NCBI RefSeq assembly: GCF_027563315.1
Contig: NZ_JAMKBJ010000010.1
Coordinates: forward strand, 49,216-113,215
Direction of reading: 5' to 3'
DNA length: 64,000 nt
Source of the DNA: Paenisporosarcina quisquiliarum
GTDB taxonomy: Bacteria > Bacillota > Bacilli > Bacillales_A > Planococcaceae
The notes under the pieces were generated by a model. That model had not been told where the DNA came from. It worked only from the letters and a program-made list of their open reading frames with translations, and made no database searches. Positions within the stretch are counted from its first letter, which is position 1. Every line of letters begins with the position of its first letter. Shown one piece after another: positions 1 to 8,306 of the stretch. The position numbers and the translations under genes are program-made.

Positions 1-181
1 TCACTCAATTGCCTCCCGTTGTTATAGTACAGTTATTTTTTTATATACTATTACATAACAATCTGTTTCGTGCAGTCACTTTCGTCATTTTTTTTACAAA
101 AAACCAATCTTCTAAAAGAGAATAAAAAAATGATATAAGACCACTCTAAAGTTACAAATAAATAAGGAGGCTGTATAAATA

Positions 182-673
182 ATGAAAAAAATATGGATGA
201 TCTTCTCAACCATCCTTTTATGTACTGCGTTAATGGGATGTGGCACAAAAGAAGATAAAGACACGTCTAGTAATAAACCGATTGAGGAAAATACAGATGA
301 AACAGCAAATGACAAAGTGAATTTAGAACTTGCTGATAAAGCATCTGAAAAAATTGCGGAATTAGAAGAAGTGGAAAGTGCGACTGTCATTCTTACAGAT
401 AACAACGCCTATGTCGGAGTGGTATTGAACAAAAAAGCAGATGGAACAGAAATAAAAGAAGGTTCAGAGGAACTTGATGAACTATACGCAGAGATACGAA
501 AAGAATTAAGTATGACAAACGCCAATGTTAAGAATGTTTATATTTCCATAAATCCTGAATTTGTAACCCGCATTCAGGACTATGGTAAAAAAATTGAGGA
601 AGGGAAACCCGTTGAAGGCTTATTCGAAGAATTTAGCGAAACTGTTAAACGGATCTTTCCGGACGCAAAATAG
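182..673 (+). CDS. YhcN/YlaJ-family sporulation lipoprotein
   Basis: A 163-residue secreted lipoprotein. The N-terminus has a Lys-rich start, a hydrophobic stretch and a lipobox LMGC with the lipidated Cys near residue 20. An acidic, Ser/Thr/Glu-rich linker follows, then a folded domain with the pattern VESATVILTDNNAYVGV and a C-terminal helix, typical of the YhcN/YlaJ family found in Bacillus spores and forespore membranes. AAGGAGG lies about 10 bases before the ATG. It is a single gene, closed by its own hairpin terminator. Family knowledge suggests forespore sigma-factor control, but I could not identify the promoter. Family assignment is fairly sure; the exact role (spore coat, membrane or germination) is not. 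Confidence 0.85.
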   Translation: MKKIWMIFSTILLCTALMGCGTKEDKDTSSNKPIEENTDETANDKVNLELADKASEKIAELEEVESATVILTDNNAYVGVVLNKKADGTEIKEGSEELDELYAEIRKELSMTNANVKNVYISINPEFVTRIQDYGKKIEEGKPVEGLFEEFSETVKRIFPDAK

Positions 674-729
674 TACCACTTTAACAAATACGCCTTATTA
701 TTCCCTGAATGCGATATTTATTTCTTAGA

Positions 730-756
730 AACCTGCCTATGTGGCAGGTTTTTTTA
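730..756 (+). terminator. Rho-independent terminator of the YhcN-like gene
   Basis: Perfect 8-bp stem AACCTGCC / GGCAGGTT with a 5-base loop followed by seven T. It lies about 55 bases after the lipoprotein stop codon. Confidence 0.85.
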
Positions 757-783
757 TGGTTTTTACATGGACACGATTCTTGG

Positions 784-880
784 TTGTAATTATCGACGTT
801 CACGTAGTAATTATCGAGGTTGACGTAGGAAAATTTGGCGTTGACGTAGGAATAATTGACGTTCACGTTGTAATTAGCAA
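784..880. repeat. 21-bp tandem array A (family 1)
   Basis: Four complete imperfect units start at exactly 784, 805, 826 and 847, and a partial fifth starts at 868. Every complete unit is 21 bp. The conserved part reads GACGTTCACGTAGGAA across the unit boundary, with a variable AT-rich remainder. It ends about 165 bp before the ATG of the 1034 gene. The reverse complement of the same family occurs at 12772-12855 upstream of gntR, so both arrays have the same orientation relative to the gene they precede. Confidence 0.9.
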
Positions 881-1033
881 CTTTTGGAATTGATTTAGTC
901 ATGAATTATATTCTGTGGCGGTTTTCGATGCATTTAACCTCCCAGTAGCCACCTTATTCAAAAACAAGAAATCAACCTATATCAATCCTTCGAAACCACA
1001 TAGATTATGTATAAAACTAAATGAGGTTTTGAC

Positions 1034-2320
1034 ATGACATACACGAAACACGTTATAACGATATTGGGCAGTGCAGGAGGAGTGGCACACGGAATACTTT
1101 CGATTTTAAATAACGCCATGCAGGATCAGCAGGATCCAATGAATCAAGCTATGAATGATTGCTGCATTCATTTGATTGATCATGTACAGAAAGAAGCATC
1201 TGAATATGCTCTTTCTTATCCAAACTTAAAAGATAAATTTGTTATTCATGAATTCGATTTGAGAGACAATGAGCAATTTAAGGCTCACTTAAGAAACTCC
1301 CGGACTTCTGTTGTCATTGATCTTTCCTGGGCGGATACAGTTGAAATGATGCAGTGTTGTGATCAAATTGGTGTCAGCTATGTAAATACAGCGTTGGAGA
1401 ATACAATGATTGATGAAAACGAAGAGTTATATGAAGGATTTGGCTTGATTGAACGATTTAGACAGTTGGAAAAGGTGAAAAACAAATTTCAAAATCACAC
1501 AGCTATTATCGGATCTGGAATGAATCCCGGTGTCGTTCAGTGGATGGCTCTTGAACTTCTAAAGACAGACACACCAGATAATAAGCCGATCGGCTGTTAT
1601 ATTGTAGAGCACGATAATTCGTTTTTTAAAAATCCAAAACTAGCGAAAAAGAATGTAATCTACACCACATGGTCCCCTGAATGTTTCCTGGACGAGGCGA
1701 TTCTTAGCTACCCCATGTTCATGAGACACCACAACCCCCTCTTCTTCTATGAAAAGGTCTATGATCTTGAATTCAAGGTAACCTTGGGAAATAAACAATT
1801 TCATGGTTGCTTAATGCCCCACGAGGAAGTCTATACCCTTTGTAAGCTTTTCGACATGGAAGGCGGATTTCTTTATAAGGTGAACGATCATACGACGAAC
1901 TTGATTCGTGAAAACATCGATGACTTGGATAAATTGTGGAATTATGAAATGAAGGTACTTAACCCTGAAGACGAAGCATTAATTGGCGAAGATCTCGTAG
2001 GAGTTCTGCTCGTTTATCCCAATAAAGAAAGGTACATGTATAACGTGTTGAGCAATGAAGCAATCTTTTCTAAATACAAAACAAATGCAACATATTTCCA
2101 AGTAGCATGCGGAGTTTATGCCTCTCTTTGCGTACTGCTTTTGGATGCTGTCCCTAAAGGCGCGTACTATGTAGATGAACTGTTGTTAAACACCGAAAAC
2201 AACTATGGAAAATATTTAACGCACTATATGACCGAATTCATTACAGGGGAGAACAAAAAAACAGACGGTCTATTGCATCAGCGCATGCAAAACCGTCGTA
2301 CTTCAAATGAGGATAATTAA
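1034..2320 (+). CDS. Saccharopine dehydrogenase-like / homospermidine synthase-like oxidoreductase
   Basis: A 428-residue protein with an N-terminal Rossmann nucleotide-binding segment (GSAGGVAHG, residues 12-20) and the motif GSGMNPG at 160-166, a pattern I associate with homospermidine synthases and related saccharopine dehydrogenase-like enzymes. Such enzymes use NAD to join aminobutyl groups from putrescine or spermidine. A cytosolic location fits the absence of a signal peptide. A GAGG sequence lies 8 bases before the ATG. It is monocistronic, with the 21-bp repeat array A upstream. The assignment to the superfamily is good; homospermidine as the product is an inference, and a carboxynorspermidine- or saccharopine-type reaction is possible. 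Confidence 0.75.
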   Translation: MTYTKHVITILGSAGGVAHGILSILNNAMQDQQDPMNQAMNDCCIHLIDHVQKEASEYALSYPNLKDKFVIHEFDLRDNEQFKAHLRNSRTSVVIDLSWADTVEMMQCCDQIGVSYVNTALENTMIDENEELYEGFGLIERFRQLEKVKNKFQNHTAIIGSGMNPGVVQWMALELLKTDTPDNKPIGCYIVEHDNSFFKNPKLAKKNVIYTTWSPECFLDEAILSYPMFMRHHNPLFFYEKVYDLEFKVTLGNKQFHGCLMPHEEVYTLCKLFDMEGGFLYKVNDHTTNLIRENIDDLDKLWNYEMKVLNPEDEALIGEDLVGVLLVYPNKERYMYNVLSNEAIFSKYKTNATYFQVACGVYASLCVLLLDAVPKGAYYVDELLLNTENNYGKYLTHYMTEFITGENKKTDGLLHQRMQNRRTSNEDN

Positions 2321-2462
2321 TTAATTTATTTATAAATGATTCATTGGCAATTTAGTTCTTTGTGATTTATAACAAGAGCCGAGCTTTCTTTCTCTGTGTT
2401 CCATATTTCATCAATAAATATTTATGTTATCTTTTATTCACTATCTGATTAATTAAAGCTTA

Positions 2463-2567
2463 TTAACCTACTCCAAAACCTGGATCTGAGATGATAAATG
2501 CTATATACAATAAAGTAATGGTCATTATAGTTAATAAGGCTATCTTATACAGCTCATAGTTTTCCAT
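2463..2567 (-). CDS. 34-residue single-span membrane protein
   Basis: A short gene found by reading the gap. It encodes MENYELYKIALLTI followed by a long hydrophobic helix and the tail SDPGFGVG. A very strong purine-rich ribosome binding site (AAGAGGGGGGAG) lies 7-8 bases before the ATG at 2567. The peptide is a single transmembrane helix with a short, charged cytoplasmic N-terminus. It is transcribed in the same direction as the alpha/beta hydrolase gene 90 bp upstream. I do not recognise a family. The clean start signal and membrane-helix composition support it as real; function is unknown. Confidence 0.65.
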   Translation of the reverse strand: MENYELYKIALLTIMTITLLYIAFIISDPGFGVG

Positions 2568-2654
2568 TTTAATTCTCCCCCCTCTTGTCAATAAAATACA
2601 CAGTCATATTTCTCAAGAAGTCTTATCTATACGAACGCTGGAACTAAATAGGTT

Positions 2655-3311
2655 TTAGCTGTTTTGCAAAACAAACTTTTCTATATCAACTATTACACTC
2701 TTCATTACATCAATACTTTCCACCTTAAAATCCTCGTATTCCAGACTATGATTTACGTTCGGTATCAGGCGAAAAATAACATGGGGATTGGTTATCACCA
2801 CATCATATCGTTCATTAATGTAACAATCGTCTTGATCTCCAATGATACACAAACTTTTATGACTGATTGCAGCAAGAGCAGAAAAAACCTCATCTCGTTG
2901 AAGCAAAGGGGTTAACCAAATCGCTTTCGCCTCAATGAATTCAGCCCTATTTAACAATGAACTCATCGCTATCGTCCCTATAGACTTACCCATTACGTAA
3001 TAGTTTTCGTATTGAGCAGTCTTTAAAGTCTCATCAATAACCTTGTTGACATCAAAAATAATTGATTCAATTTTTTCTTTCACGGTAAATTCAGCATAAG
3101 CCTTATCCTTATACTGATAGTTAACCTGTAATACATCAAAGTCTCTCTGAATGAACAGCTCTTTCGCATAATGAAACAGAGGACTTTGCACGGTGTATCC
3201 GGTTCCAGGTAAAAACACAACTAAACTCTTTGAGTGACATTCATTTCTCAGATAAGTAAACGGGACATTCAATTTTTGATAACCTTTAACAACACCGGAT
3301 TCTACTTTCAA
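2655..3311 (-). CDS. Small alpha/beta-fold hydrolase
   Basis: A 218-residue cytosolic alpha/beta hydrolase. The oxyanion-loop region reads FLPGTGYT (about residues 33-40), the nucleophile elbow is GKSIG with Ser110, a strand ends in IIGDQDD (acid near 159) and the candidate catalytic His is in NVNHSL near 188. This is a complete Ser-Asp-His arrangement. The gene starts with TTG, preceded by AAAGGTGATG at suitable spacing. The upstream gene on the same strand ends 29 bp away, so the two probably form one transcript. The substrate cannot be told from sequence; it resembles minimal carboxylesterase or dienelactone-hydrolase-like proteins. Confidence 0.75.
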   Translation of the reverse strand: MKVESGVVKGYQKLNVPFTYLRNECHSKSLVVFLPGTGYTVQSPLFHYAKELFIQRDFDVLQVNYQYKDKAYAEFTVKEKIESIIFDVNKVIDETLKTAQYENYYVMGKSIGTIAMSSLLNRAEFIEAKAIWLTPLLQRDEVFSALAAISHKSLCIIGDQDDCYINERYDVVITNPHVIFRLIPNVNHSLEYEDFKVESIDVMKSVIVDIEKFVLQNS

Positions 3312-3340
3312 CCTACATCACCTTTTTAGTGAGTTTTTTC

Positions 3341-3679
3341 TTACTTTACTTTACGAAGCGTCAACAGATCAGTATGAGAAATGACATCAATTTGATGGTT
3401 ACCTTTTATGTAATAAACCGAAGCGCCTTCTCGTTGTCCTTTTTCCCAACCATTTACTTTGAGTACCACTTCGTAAGCTACTGGTATTCCGTGTTCTTCA
3501 GAGACATGGGGCCACTCGTACGTTTTCCCTTGTGTACTTTCTTCAACTAGCTCAGCATGCTTAGGTACTGGGAAGTTAAATAATTCTTTAGAGGAATGAT
3601 AGGCAAATACAGTCGTCGAATAAAAACCAACTCCAATGAAAAGTACGATGGCTAGGACCCAACCAATAATCTTCATCAT
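3341..3679 (-). CDS. Membrane-anchored or secreted protein of unknown function
   Basis: A 112-residue protein with an N-terminal hydrophobic segment (about residues 3-26, ending at VFAYHS) that could be a signal peptide or an uncleaved anchor. The extracytoplasmic remainder is soluble, of about 85 residues. It has no Cys lipobox. GGGGAGG lies 5 bases before the first of two consecutive ATG codons (3679 and 3676); either could be used. It sits 29 bp upstream of the alpha/beta hydrolase gene on the same strand, suggesting a two-gene operon. I do not recognise a named domain. Confidence 0.65.
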   Translation of the reverse strand: MMKIIGWVLAIVLFIGVGFYSTTVFAYHSSKELFNFPVPKHAELVEESTQGKTYEWPHVSEEHGIPVAYEVVLKVNGWEKGQREGASVYYIKGNHQIDVISHTDLLTLRKVK

Positions 3680-3862
3680 AAAACCTCCCCCTTCCTCAAC
3701 AAACCGAACTGAACGATTTGTAAATTATACCCAATATCATAACACGTAGTTTCGTAATGAGTTAGAATTATTTTACATTTTATCGAAATTGATGTTGGGA
3801 AATATTTGATTCACCCTTCACTTAAATCTTTATTATTTCCGCACCCCTACCCTCTTGACTCT

Positions 3863-3914
3863 TAAAAAGCCCCCACTCTCCAATACAGAATTGGAAAAGT
3901 GGAGGCTTTTTAAG
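3863..3914. terminator. Bidirectional hairpin terminator
   Basis: Long interrupted stem: AAAAAGCC...CCACT...TCCAAT pairs with ATTGGA...AGTGG...GGCTTTTT around a 5-base loop. The A-run on the left and T-run on the right let it act in both directions. It lies downstream of no plus-strand gene, but 60 bp past the end of the minus-strand GNAT gene. Confidence 0.75.
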
Positions 3915-3977
3915 TTAATTCGATTTATATTGATTCTTTTTTAGTCCCTGTGTTCCTAACCTGATTTACTCCATTGC

Positions 3978-4649
3978 TCACCGAATATTTTTAAAAGGAT
4001 TTTTCCATTCCATTAATAATGCATGATGATGCGAGTCTTTATCATCCAAATAATTTGGTACTATACAAACTGGCGTACGCCCGCATCTGAGTAAAAAAGT
4101 AATAACTGGATCTTTAATTTCACCAGCTACCACCTTCTCCACATACGCCTCAGGTGATAGTTGAACTGCATGCTTGTGATACCCTGGCATGCGTCCTCCA
4201 CCAAGCACACGATCAAGTTTATCGTAGACCACTCGCTCGTACATCGACTGCATCAACAATTTCCCAATATCCATTTTACGATATGTAGGCTTTACGGAAA
4301 TATCAACGATGTACAATGTTTTCCCCATAGGGTTATGATTCGTGATATAACCGTGATCAGTCACCTCATCCCAAGTATGCAAGGGGGTTTCCGGATTGAA
4401 ATCAACCAATAATCCGGTAATTGAACCCGCTATTTCACCATTTATCTCTACACATAATGCACCTTTTGGGTAGATCCCCACATGGTTCCTTAGCTGTTTT
4501 TCATTCCACCATAGCTCTGAAGGGAACGGCGGTGGAAAACTCTCTTTTTGAACGGCAATTAAGTCTTCAAAATCTTCCTCCCGATAGTTTCTGACAACTG
4601 CTGGAATAGGAGTTGTTTCCTGAAATACATATACTTCTTTTCTATACAA
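3978..4649 (-). CDS. GNAT-family N-acetyltransferase
   Basis: A 223-residue cytosolic protein with the GNAT core: an N-terminal RNYREEDFEDL strand-helix, a central strand IVDISVKPTYRKMDIGKLLM (about residues 113-132) that supplies the acetyl-CoA pyrophosphate-binding turn, and a long C-terminal extension. The order and the C-terminal region resemble the GNAT half of B. subtilis YhcX-type GNAT/nitrilase proteins, but the nitrilase half is absent here. The start is TTG, with AGGTGAG 5-6 bases upstream. The acceptor substrate is unknown. Confidence 0.8.
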   Translation of the reverse strand: MYRKEVYVFQETTPIPAVVRNYREEDFEDLIAVQKESFPPPFPSELWWNEKQLRNHVGIYPKGALCVEINGEIAGSITGLLVDFNPETPLHTWDEVTDHGYITNHNPMGKTLYIVDISVKPTYRKMDIGKLLMQSMYERVVYDKLDRVLGGGRMPGYHKHAVQLSPEAYVEKVVAGEIKDPVITFLLRCGRTPVCIVPNYLDDKDSHHHALLMEWKNPFKNIR

Positions 4650-4963
4650 ATTCTCACCTACTTTCCAAAGTCATAATACAAATCTACGTCAGTAAAAATT
4701 CAATCGAAAATATTGTGAAATCTCATTGAGGTAATTGTCCTTCTTCATCAAAATATGCAAAAATCTATTGCAAACTTAATTTCTTTCTTCATGAAAATAA
4801 TCGCAGTTAAATGGCTGACAACCACCTTCTTCTTTGAAATCCCGAGTTTTTCTAAAATTTTTTACTTTGAGTACAATACATTTCGGTTTACGAATGTTAT
4901 AATATTCAAACTATTATATATTTTAAGAAATTGATTATTTTTAGTAATTTACAGGAAAAGGGA
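4650..4963. other. Gene-free intergenic region
   Basis: AT-rich spacer between the divergent GNAT and XRE genes. A TATAAT box at 4898-4903 is a plausible -10 element for the XRE gene, but I see no good -35 at 16-18 bp. No open frame with a ribosome binding site and no repeat was seen. Confidence 0.4.
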
Positions 4964-5332
4964 ATGAACTTATTGTCTAAAATGGGGACCAAACTAAAAG
5001 AATTAAGAACAAAAAAATGTATGACTTCTGAGGAGTTAGCAAAAAATCTTGATGTTGCCAAAAGTATTATCTGGAGTTATGAATTAAATAAGAAAGAGCC
5101 TAGTAATACACATTTAATTAAGATTGCCGATTTTTTTGATGTCTCAGTTGATTACTTACTGGATCGGGAACAGCAGAACAATACAGTCAATTTTCAATAT
5201 CCACTCGATGACGTGATCGACAAATACACTTTCTTGGTTGACAATCGGCCGGTAGAAAAAGAAGAATTGCTAGACACAATTGCTTATATAAAAGCCAAAA
5301 GAATCTTAACCTCTCAAGATCTAGTTAAATAG
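4964..5332 (+). CDS. XRE/Cro-type helix-turn-helix regulator
   Basis: A 122-residue DNA-binding protein. Residues 7-65 form the canonical XRE fold: GTKLKELRTKK, EELAKNLDVAKSIIWSYE (helices 2-3) and the closing FFDVSVDYLLDRE segment. A C-terminal tail of about 55 residues is predicted helical and may mediate dimerisation. I chose the ATG at 4964 because AGGAAAAGGG lies just before it; a TTG at 4973 is a second possibility with better spacing, and an upstream TTG at 4931 has no binding site. The next gene starts 42 bp later on the same strand and may be co-transcribed. The target is unknown. Confidence 0.8.
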   Translation: MNLLSKMGTKLKELRTKKCMTSEELAKNLDVAKSIIWSYELNKKEPSNTHLIKIADFFDVSVDYLLDREQQNNTVNFQYPLDDVIDKYTFLVDNRPVEKEELLDTIAYIKAKRILTSQDLVK

Positions 5333-5374
5333 CTAAGGTAGTACGAATCGAGAAAACAAATGGAGGCCAAATAC

Positions 5375-6208
5375 ATGTGGGTGCAGCAACTCATTGAAAC
5401 AACTAGGGGAACTTTCGAGATATTCATAAAAGGTAATGGCGAACCCATGTGTGTGACGCATTTGTACAGCGCTTTTAATGCAAATGGAAACACATTTGCT
5501 CAAGCATTTACCAATTATTTCACCGTTTATCTCGTGAACCTCCGTGGAGCTGGAAACTCGGTTGGTTTTCAGAAAGCTGATGAGTTAAGTATGAATGAAT
5601 CTATCAACGATCTGGAAGCCATTCGTAATGCACTTGACTATAAAAAGTGGGCATTTGCCGGTCATTCCACTGGAGGAATGCTCGGGCTCGTGTATACCGT
5701 CCAAGCACCTCAATCTTTAGCAAAAATTGTCATTGGCGGAGCTTCTGCTTCTAAGGAATATATGAATCACCCAGGAAGTATTTATTGTAAGGACAATTTG
5801 AATAATAAACGACTGCTTGAGATTTTCACTACACTGAACTCCCCTTCGAGCTCAATTGAAGCAAAGAAATCAGCTGGTCGAGAGTGGACAGAAATGTCCA
5901 TTTACCGTCCCGAGAAGTACGAAGAGTATTTTAATGTGCCAAACAGTGGCAGTGTCGTTCCAGATCGACTCAACTATTATTCCTACTCAGAACTTCCCAC
6001 ATATGATTTACTGGCTAGCTTAAGTACGATCACTGTCCAAACCACTGTATACTGCGGTTTACATGATGCACAGTGTCCATATGTTTTTTCTGAACAAATC
6101 GCACATGCCATTCCAAATGCAAGCCTCTTTACATTTGAAGAAAGTAACCATTTCCCTTTCACGGAGGAACCTGAAAAATTTATGGATATGATTGCGAAAA
6201 CAGTATGA
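5375..6208 (+). CDS. Alpha/beta hydrolase, proline iminopeptidase-like
   Basis: A 277-residue cytosolic alpha/beta hydrolase. The nucleophile elbow is GHSTGG with Ser98, the acid is Asp231 in GLHDAQCP, and the His is His259 in ESNHFPF. The strand before the oxyanion loop and the RGAGNS turn resemble proline iminopeptidases and haloalkane-type hydrolases. I set the start at ATG 5375, because GGAGG is 8 bases upstream; an earlier ATG at 5360 overlaps that binding site. The XRE regulator gene ends 42 bp upstream on the same strand, so this may be a regulator-target pair. The substrate is unknown. Confidence 0.8.
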   Translation: MWVQQLIETTRGTFEIFIKGNGEPMCVTHLYSAFNANGNTFAQAFTNYFTVYLVNLRGAGNSVGFQKADELSMNESINDLEAIRNALDYKKWAFAGHSTGGMLGLVYTVQAPQSLAKIVIGGASASKEYMNHPGSIYCKDNLNNKRLLEIFTTLNSPSSSIEAKKSAGREWTEMSIYRPEKYEEYFNVPNSGSVVPDRLNYYSYSELPTYDLLASLSTITVQTTVYCGLHDAQCPYVFSEQIAHAIPNASLFTFEESNHFPFTEEPEKFMDMIAKTV

Positions 6209-6253
6209 ATTTAAAGAATGCTTACAGTTCATCATGTACTAATTGATACTGAG

Positions 6254-6952
6254 TTACCTTTCCTTCAAAGCATCCAGTCTCGTCATTTGTTTATTGTGTA
6301 ATCCAGACAATATAAGGGTTGCTAAAATTGCCCCCAAAAAGGCACAAGACATATCCCATTGCGCGTCCCACTGATCTCCTTGCATGCCCAGAAAATCTTT
6401 CGCTACTTTTTTGGCATTCGGCAATTTTGTACTCAACCATTCAACGATTTCATACAACGCTGCAAGCGCAAGTACCATACTGATGGATATGGCAGTCAAC
6501 CAACTTCCTTTGAACAATGGGGTTTTCCTCACTAAAATTTCCCTAATGACAATGACGGATAGTCCTTTTAGAAAATGTCCAAATCGATCATAGTGATTCC
6601 GAGCCAATCCGAACTCTTCTTTTAGCCAATTAAAAAGAGGGACTTCAGCATAAGTATAATGACCACCGATAAATGTAAGGATGGACAAGAGTGCAAGGAT
6701 GAAATAAGAAAGGGTTGTCAGGCGAAACTTATTATAAGTAGCCACTACTACAATTAATGCGATCACTGATGGCCCGACCTCTGCCATCCATGTCATCCAA
6801 ACGGCTGGTTTGATAACAGACCACACGAAAACAGCTAAAACCAATAAAAGTAGAATTATATGAAGCTTTGTCTCCTTACCAAATGCCAACGTGTTCACTC
6901 CTTCCGCTAACAGTATGCGAAAAAATAGAATAGCGCATACCTGCTTAATCAT
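6254..6952 (-). CDS. DUF2238 (YjdF-like) membrane protein
   Basis: A 232-residue integral membrane protein with about six hydrophobic segments. It carries the family signatures GGHYTYAEVP (near 96), RNHYDRFGHFLKG (near 118), ALYEIVEW (near 164) and FLGMQGDQWDAQWDM (near 188). The conserved His, Asp and Glu residues in these loops suggest a metal or enzymatic site, but no activity is established to my knowledge. The ribosome binding site is weak (GGGTC). The start codon is 31 bp from repeat array B. It is convergent with the hydrolase at 5375. Confidence 0.8.
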   Translation of the reverse strand: MIKQVCAILFFRILLAEGVNTLAFGKETKLHIILLLLVLAVFVWSVIKPAVWMTWMAEVGPSVIALIVVVATYNKFRLTTLSYFILALLSILTFIGGHYTYAEVPLFNWLKEEFGLARNHYDRFGHFLKGLSVIVIREILVRKTPLFKGSWLTAISISMVLALAALYEIVEWLSTKLPNAKKVAKDFLGMQGDQWDAQWDMSCAFLGAILATLILSGLHNKQMTRLDALKER

Positions 6953-6983
6953 GAAGACCCACTTGTCAGGAATATTTCACAGT

Positions 6984-7087
6984 TTATCGGTATCGAACTC
7001 TGTTTATTCGGCATGACGCTTAACTTATTCGGAGTAAGAGGGAAATTAATCGGCATCCACTTGGCTTTAATCGGCATCACTCAGTAT
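6984..7087. repeat. 21-bp tandem array B (family 2)
   Basis: Five imperfect units start at 6984, 7004, 7025, 7046 and 7067. The first is 20 bp and the others 21 bp. The core is TTAATCGGCAT (variants TTATCGGTAT, TTATTCGGCAT, TTATTCGGAG), followed by about 10 variable bases. It lies in the divergent region between the DUF2238 gene (31 bp away) and bioY (137 bp before its ATG). Confidence 0.85.
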
Positions 7088-7141
7088 TTAGTACAATATC
7101 TAGTACTTAAAGTTATCCTTTCAGTCCCACAAAATAAAATG

Positions 7142-7171
7142 TGTTAACCATTATTAAAAATAGGTTGACTA
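7142..7171 (+). promoter_or_regulatory. BirA operator upstream of bioY
   Basis: TGTTAACC, 13 bases, then GGTTGACTA: an imperfect palindrome matching the known Firmicutes BirA box (GTTAAC arms about 15 bases apart). The right arm overlaps the -35 element, so BirA with biotinyl-5'-AMP would block polymerase binding. Confidence 0.8.
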
Positions 7172-7193
7172 ATAAATTCGGATTTTCTATACT
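7165..7193 (+). promoter_or_regulatory. SigA-type promoter of bioY
   Basis: -35 TTGACT (7165-7170), 17-base spacer, -10 TATACT (7188-7193), about 30 bases before the bioY start codon. The -35 lies within the BirA box. Confidence 0.8.
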
Positions 7194-7223
7194 GAATTTA
7201 TATTGAGTTACTGGAGGGTTCAC

Positions 7224-7808
7224 ATGACGAGTTCCACTGCAACAAGATCAACTAACCATTCACGCACTTTGCAATTGGTACAAACAGCGATGTTTGCCGC
7301 TTTAATGATGGTGGGTGCCAACATCTCATCGTTTCTAATCATTGGTGGTGTCCCAATCACGCTTCAAACATTCTTCGCCATACTAGCCGGTCTCTTATTA
7401 GGTAAACGTAACGGCGCAATTGCCATGCTTGTATATGCTTTAATCGGTTTGGCAGGATTACCTGTATTCGCAGGCTTTTCAGGTGGATTTGATACAATTG
7501 TAAGCCCAACATTCGGCTTTATTGTTTCCTTTATTTTGGTCGCTTATTTTGTTGGTCTTATTGTTGAGAAGTACCCAACTAAGGTTGGATTTGTAATAGC
7601 GGCATTAGTCGGGACTGCAATCAATTATCTTTTCGGAACGAACTGGATGTACGCTGCATATAAAGTATGGGCTGCAGCACCAGAAGGCTTTACATACCAA
7701 ATGGCTTGGGCTTGGATGGCCGTGCCTTTGCCAAAAGACCTTCTGCTAGCGGTTCTTGCTGGCTTGTTCGGTTATCGATTACGTCCAATCATTCAAAAAT
7801 ATTTATAA
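7224..7808 (+). CDS. bioY: Biotin transporter substrate-binding subunit BioY
   Basis: A 194-residue, six-helix membrane protein: the S component of an ECF-type vitamin importer, which takes up biotin alone or with the shared EcfAA'T module (not in this window). Family signatures are ISSFLIIGGVPITLQTFF in the first third and LAGLLLGKRNGAIAMLVYALIGLAGLPVFAGF. I set the start at ATG 7224, because GGAGGG is 5-6 bases upstream; a TTG at 7203 precedes that site. Expression is very probably repressed by BirA with biotin, from the operator overlapping the -35 element. A strong terminator follows directly. Confidence 0.95.
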   Translation: MTSSTATRSTNHSRTLQLVQTAMFAALMMVGANISSFLIIGGVPITLQTFFAILAGLLLGKRNGAIAMLVYALIGLAGLPVFAGFSGGFDTIVSPTFGFIVSFILVAYFVGLIVEKYPTKVGFVIAALVGTAINYLFGTNWMYAAYKVWAAAPEGFTYQMAWAWMAVPLPKDLLLAVLAGLFGYRLRPIIQKYL

Positions 7809-7809
7809 T

Positions 7810-7865
7810 CTCAAAAACCCCCTTACCAAACCGGTCAATTGCCGTTTGGTAAGGGGGTTTTTGAG
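7810..7865. terminator. Strong bidirectional terminator after bioY
   Basis: Perfect 22-bp inverted repeat (7810-7831 and 7844-7865) with a 12-base loop; the stem begins CTCAAAAACCCCCTTACC. The A5/T5 runs lie within the stem. It separates bioY from the convergent membrane-protein cassette. Confidence 0.9.
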
Positions 7866-7884
7866 AATCATACTATTCTTCTAC

Positions 7885-8286
7885 TTAGTCACAGCTTCCT
7901 CCGCCGTCACCGCCACTGTCTCCTCCACTATCCCCACAGTCACTGCTCCCACTCCCACCGTAATAACTCCAGGCGTAGTCATTTGAAGACTGCTTTTTAG
8001 ATTTCTTCTTGCTGATTTTTGATGGTTTTCTTTTTTGGGTAGTTTCAAAAACAGCTGGTAAAAACATCCCTAAAATGAGTGAGGATATAACGAATGACGA
8101 TGTGGTATAACCAAAACTGTCCAAGATTGTTATGACAAGGGCTACCATTAATAATTCTACGATCATAAACCTAATGACATCGAAATTGAATCCGAGTTTA
8201 AAGAGCAAATATATGATTTGGGTATTTTTAAGGACGAAGATACTGGCTATTATTATAAATATACCCATGAATAAATAGTAGATCAT
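7885..8286 (-). CDS. Small membrane protein with Gly/Ser/Asp/Cys-rich tail
   Basis: A 133-residue protein with three hydrophobic segments in the first 90 residues, a Lys/Arg/Ser-rich linker (KRKPSKISKKKSKKQSS) and an unusual C-terminus of about 25 residues made of Gly, Ser, Asp and two Cys (ending GGDGGGSCD). I chose ATG 8286, since GGGGAG precedes it; a GTG at 8310 would overlap the upstream gene's stop by 4 bases. It is the last gene of a three-gene cassette. Gly-rich Cys-containing tails occur on several bacterial membrane proteins of unknown function; I do not recognise this one. Confidence 0.65.
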   Translation of the reverse strand: MIYYLFMGIFIIIASIFVLKNTQIIYLLFKLGFNFDVIRFMIVELLMVALVITILDSFGYTTSSFVISSLILGMFLPAVFETTQKRKPSKISKKKSKKQSSNDYAWSYYGGSGSSDCGDSGGDSGGDGGGSCD

Positions 8287-8306
8287 CTTCTCTCCCCGCT
8301 TCCTTA

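Noticed and set aside
784..880. CRISPR-like array
   Set aside because: Units are only 20-21 bp including the variable part, cores are 10-13 bp, no cas genes are near.
681..902. Open frame over array A encoding a heptad-like peptide (YVN repeats)
   Set aside because: No ribosome binding site, and the regular peptide is a by-product of the 21-bp repeat; 20-bp units in other arrays break such frames.
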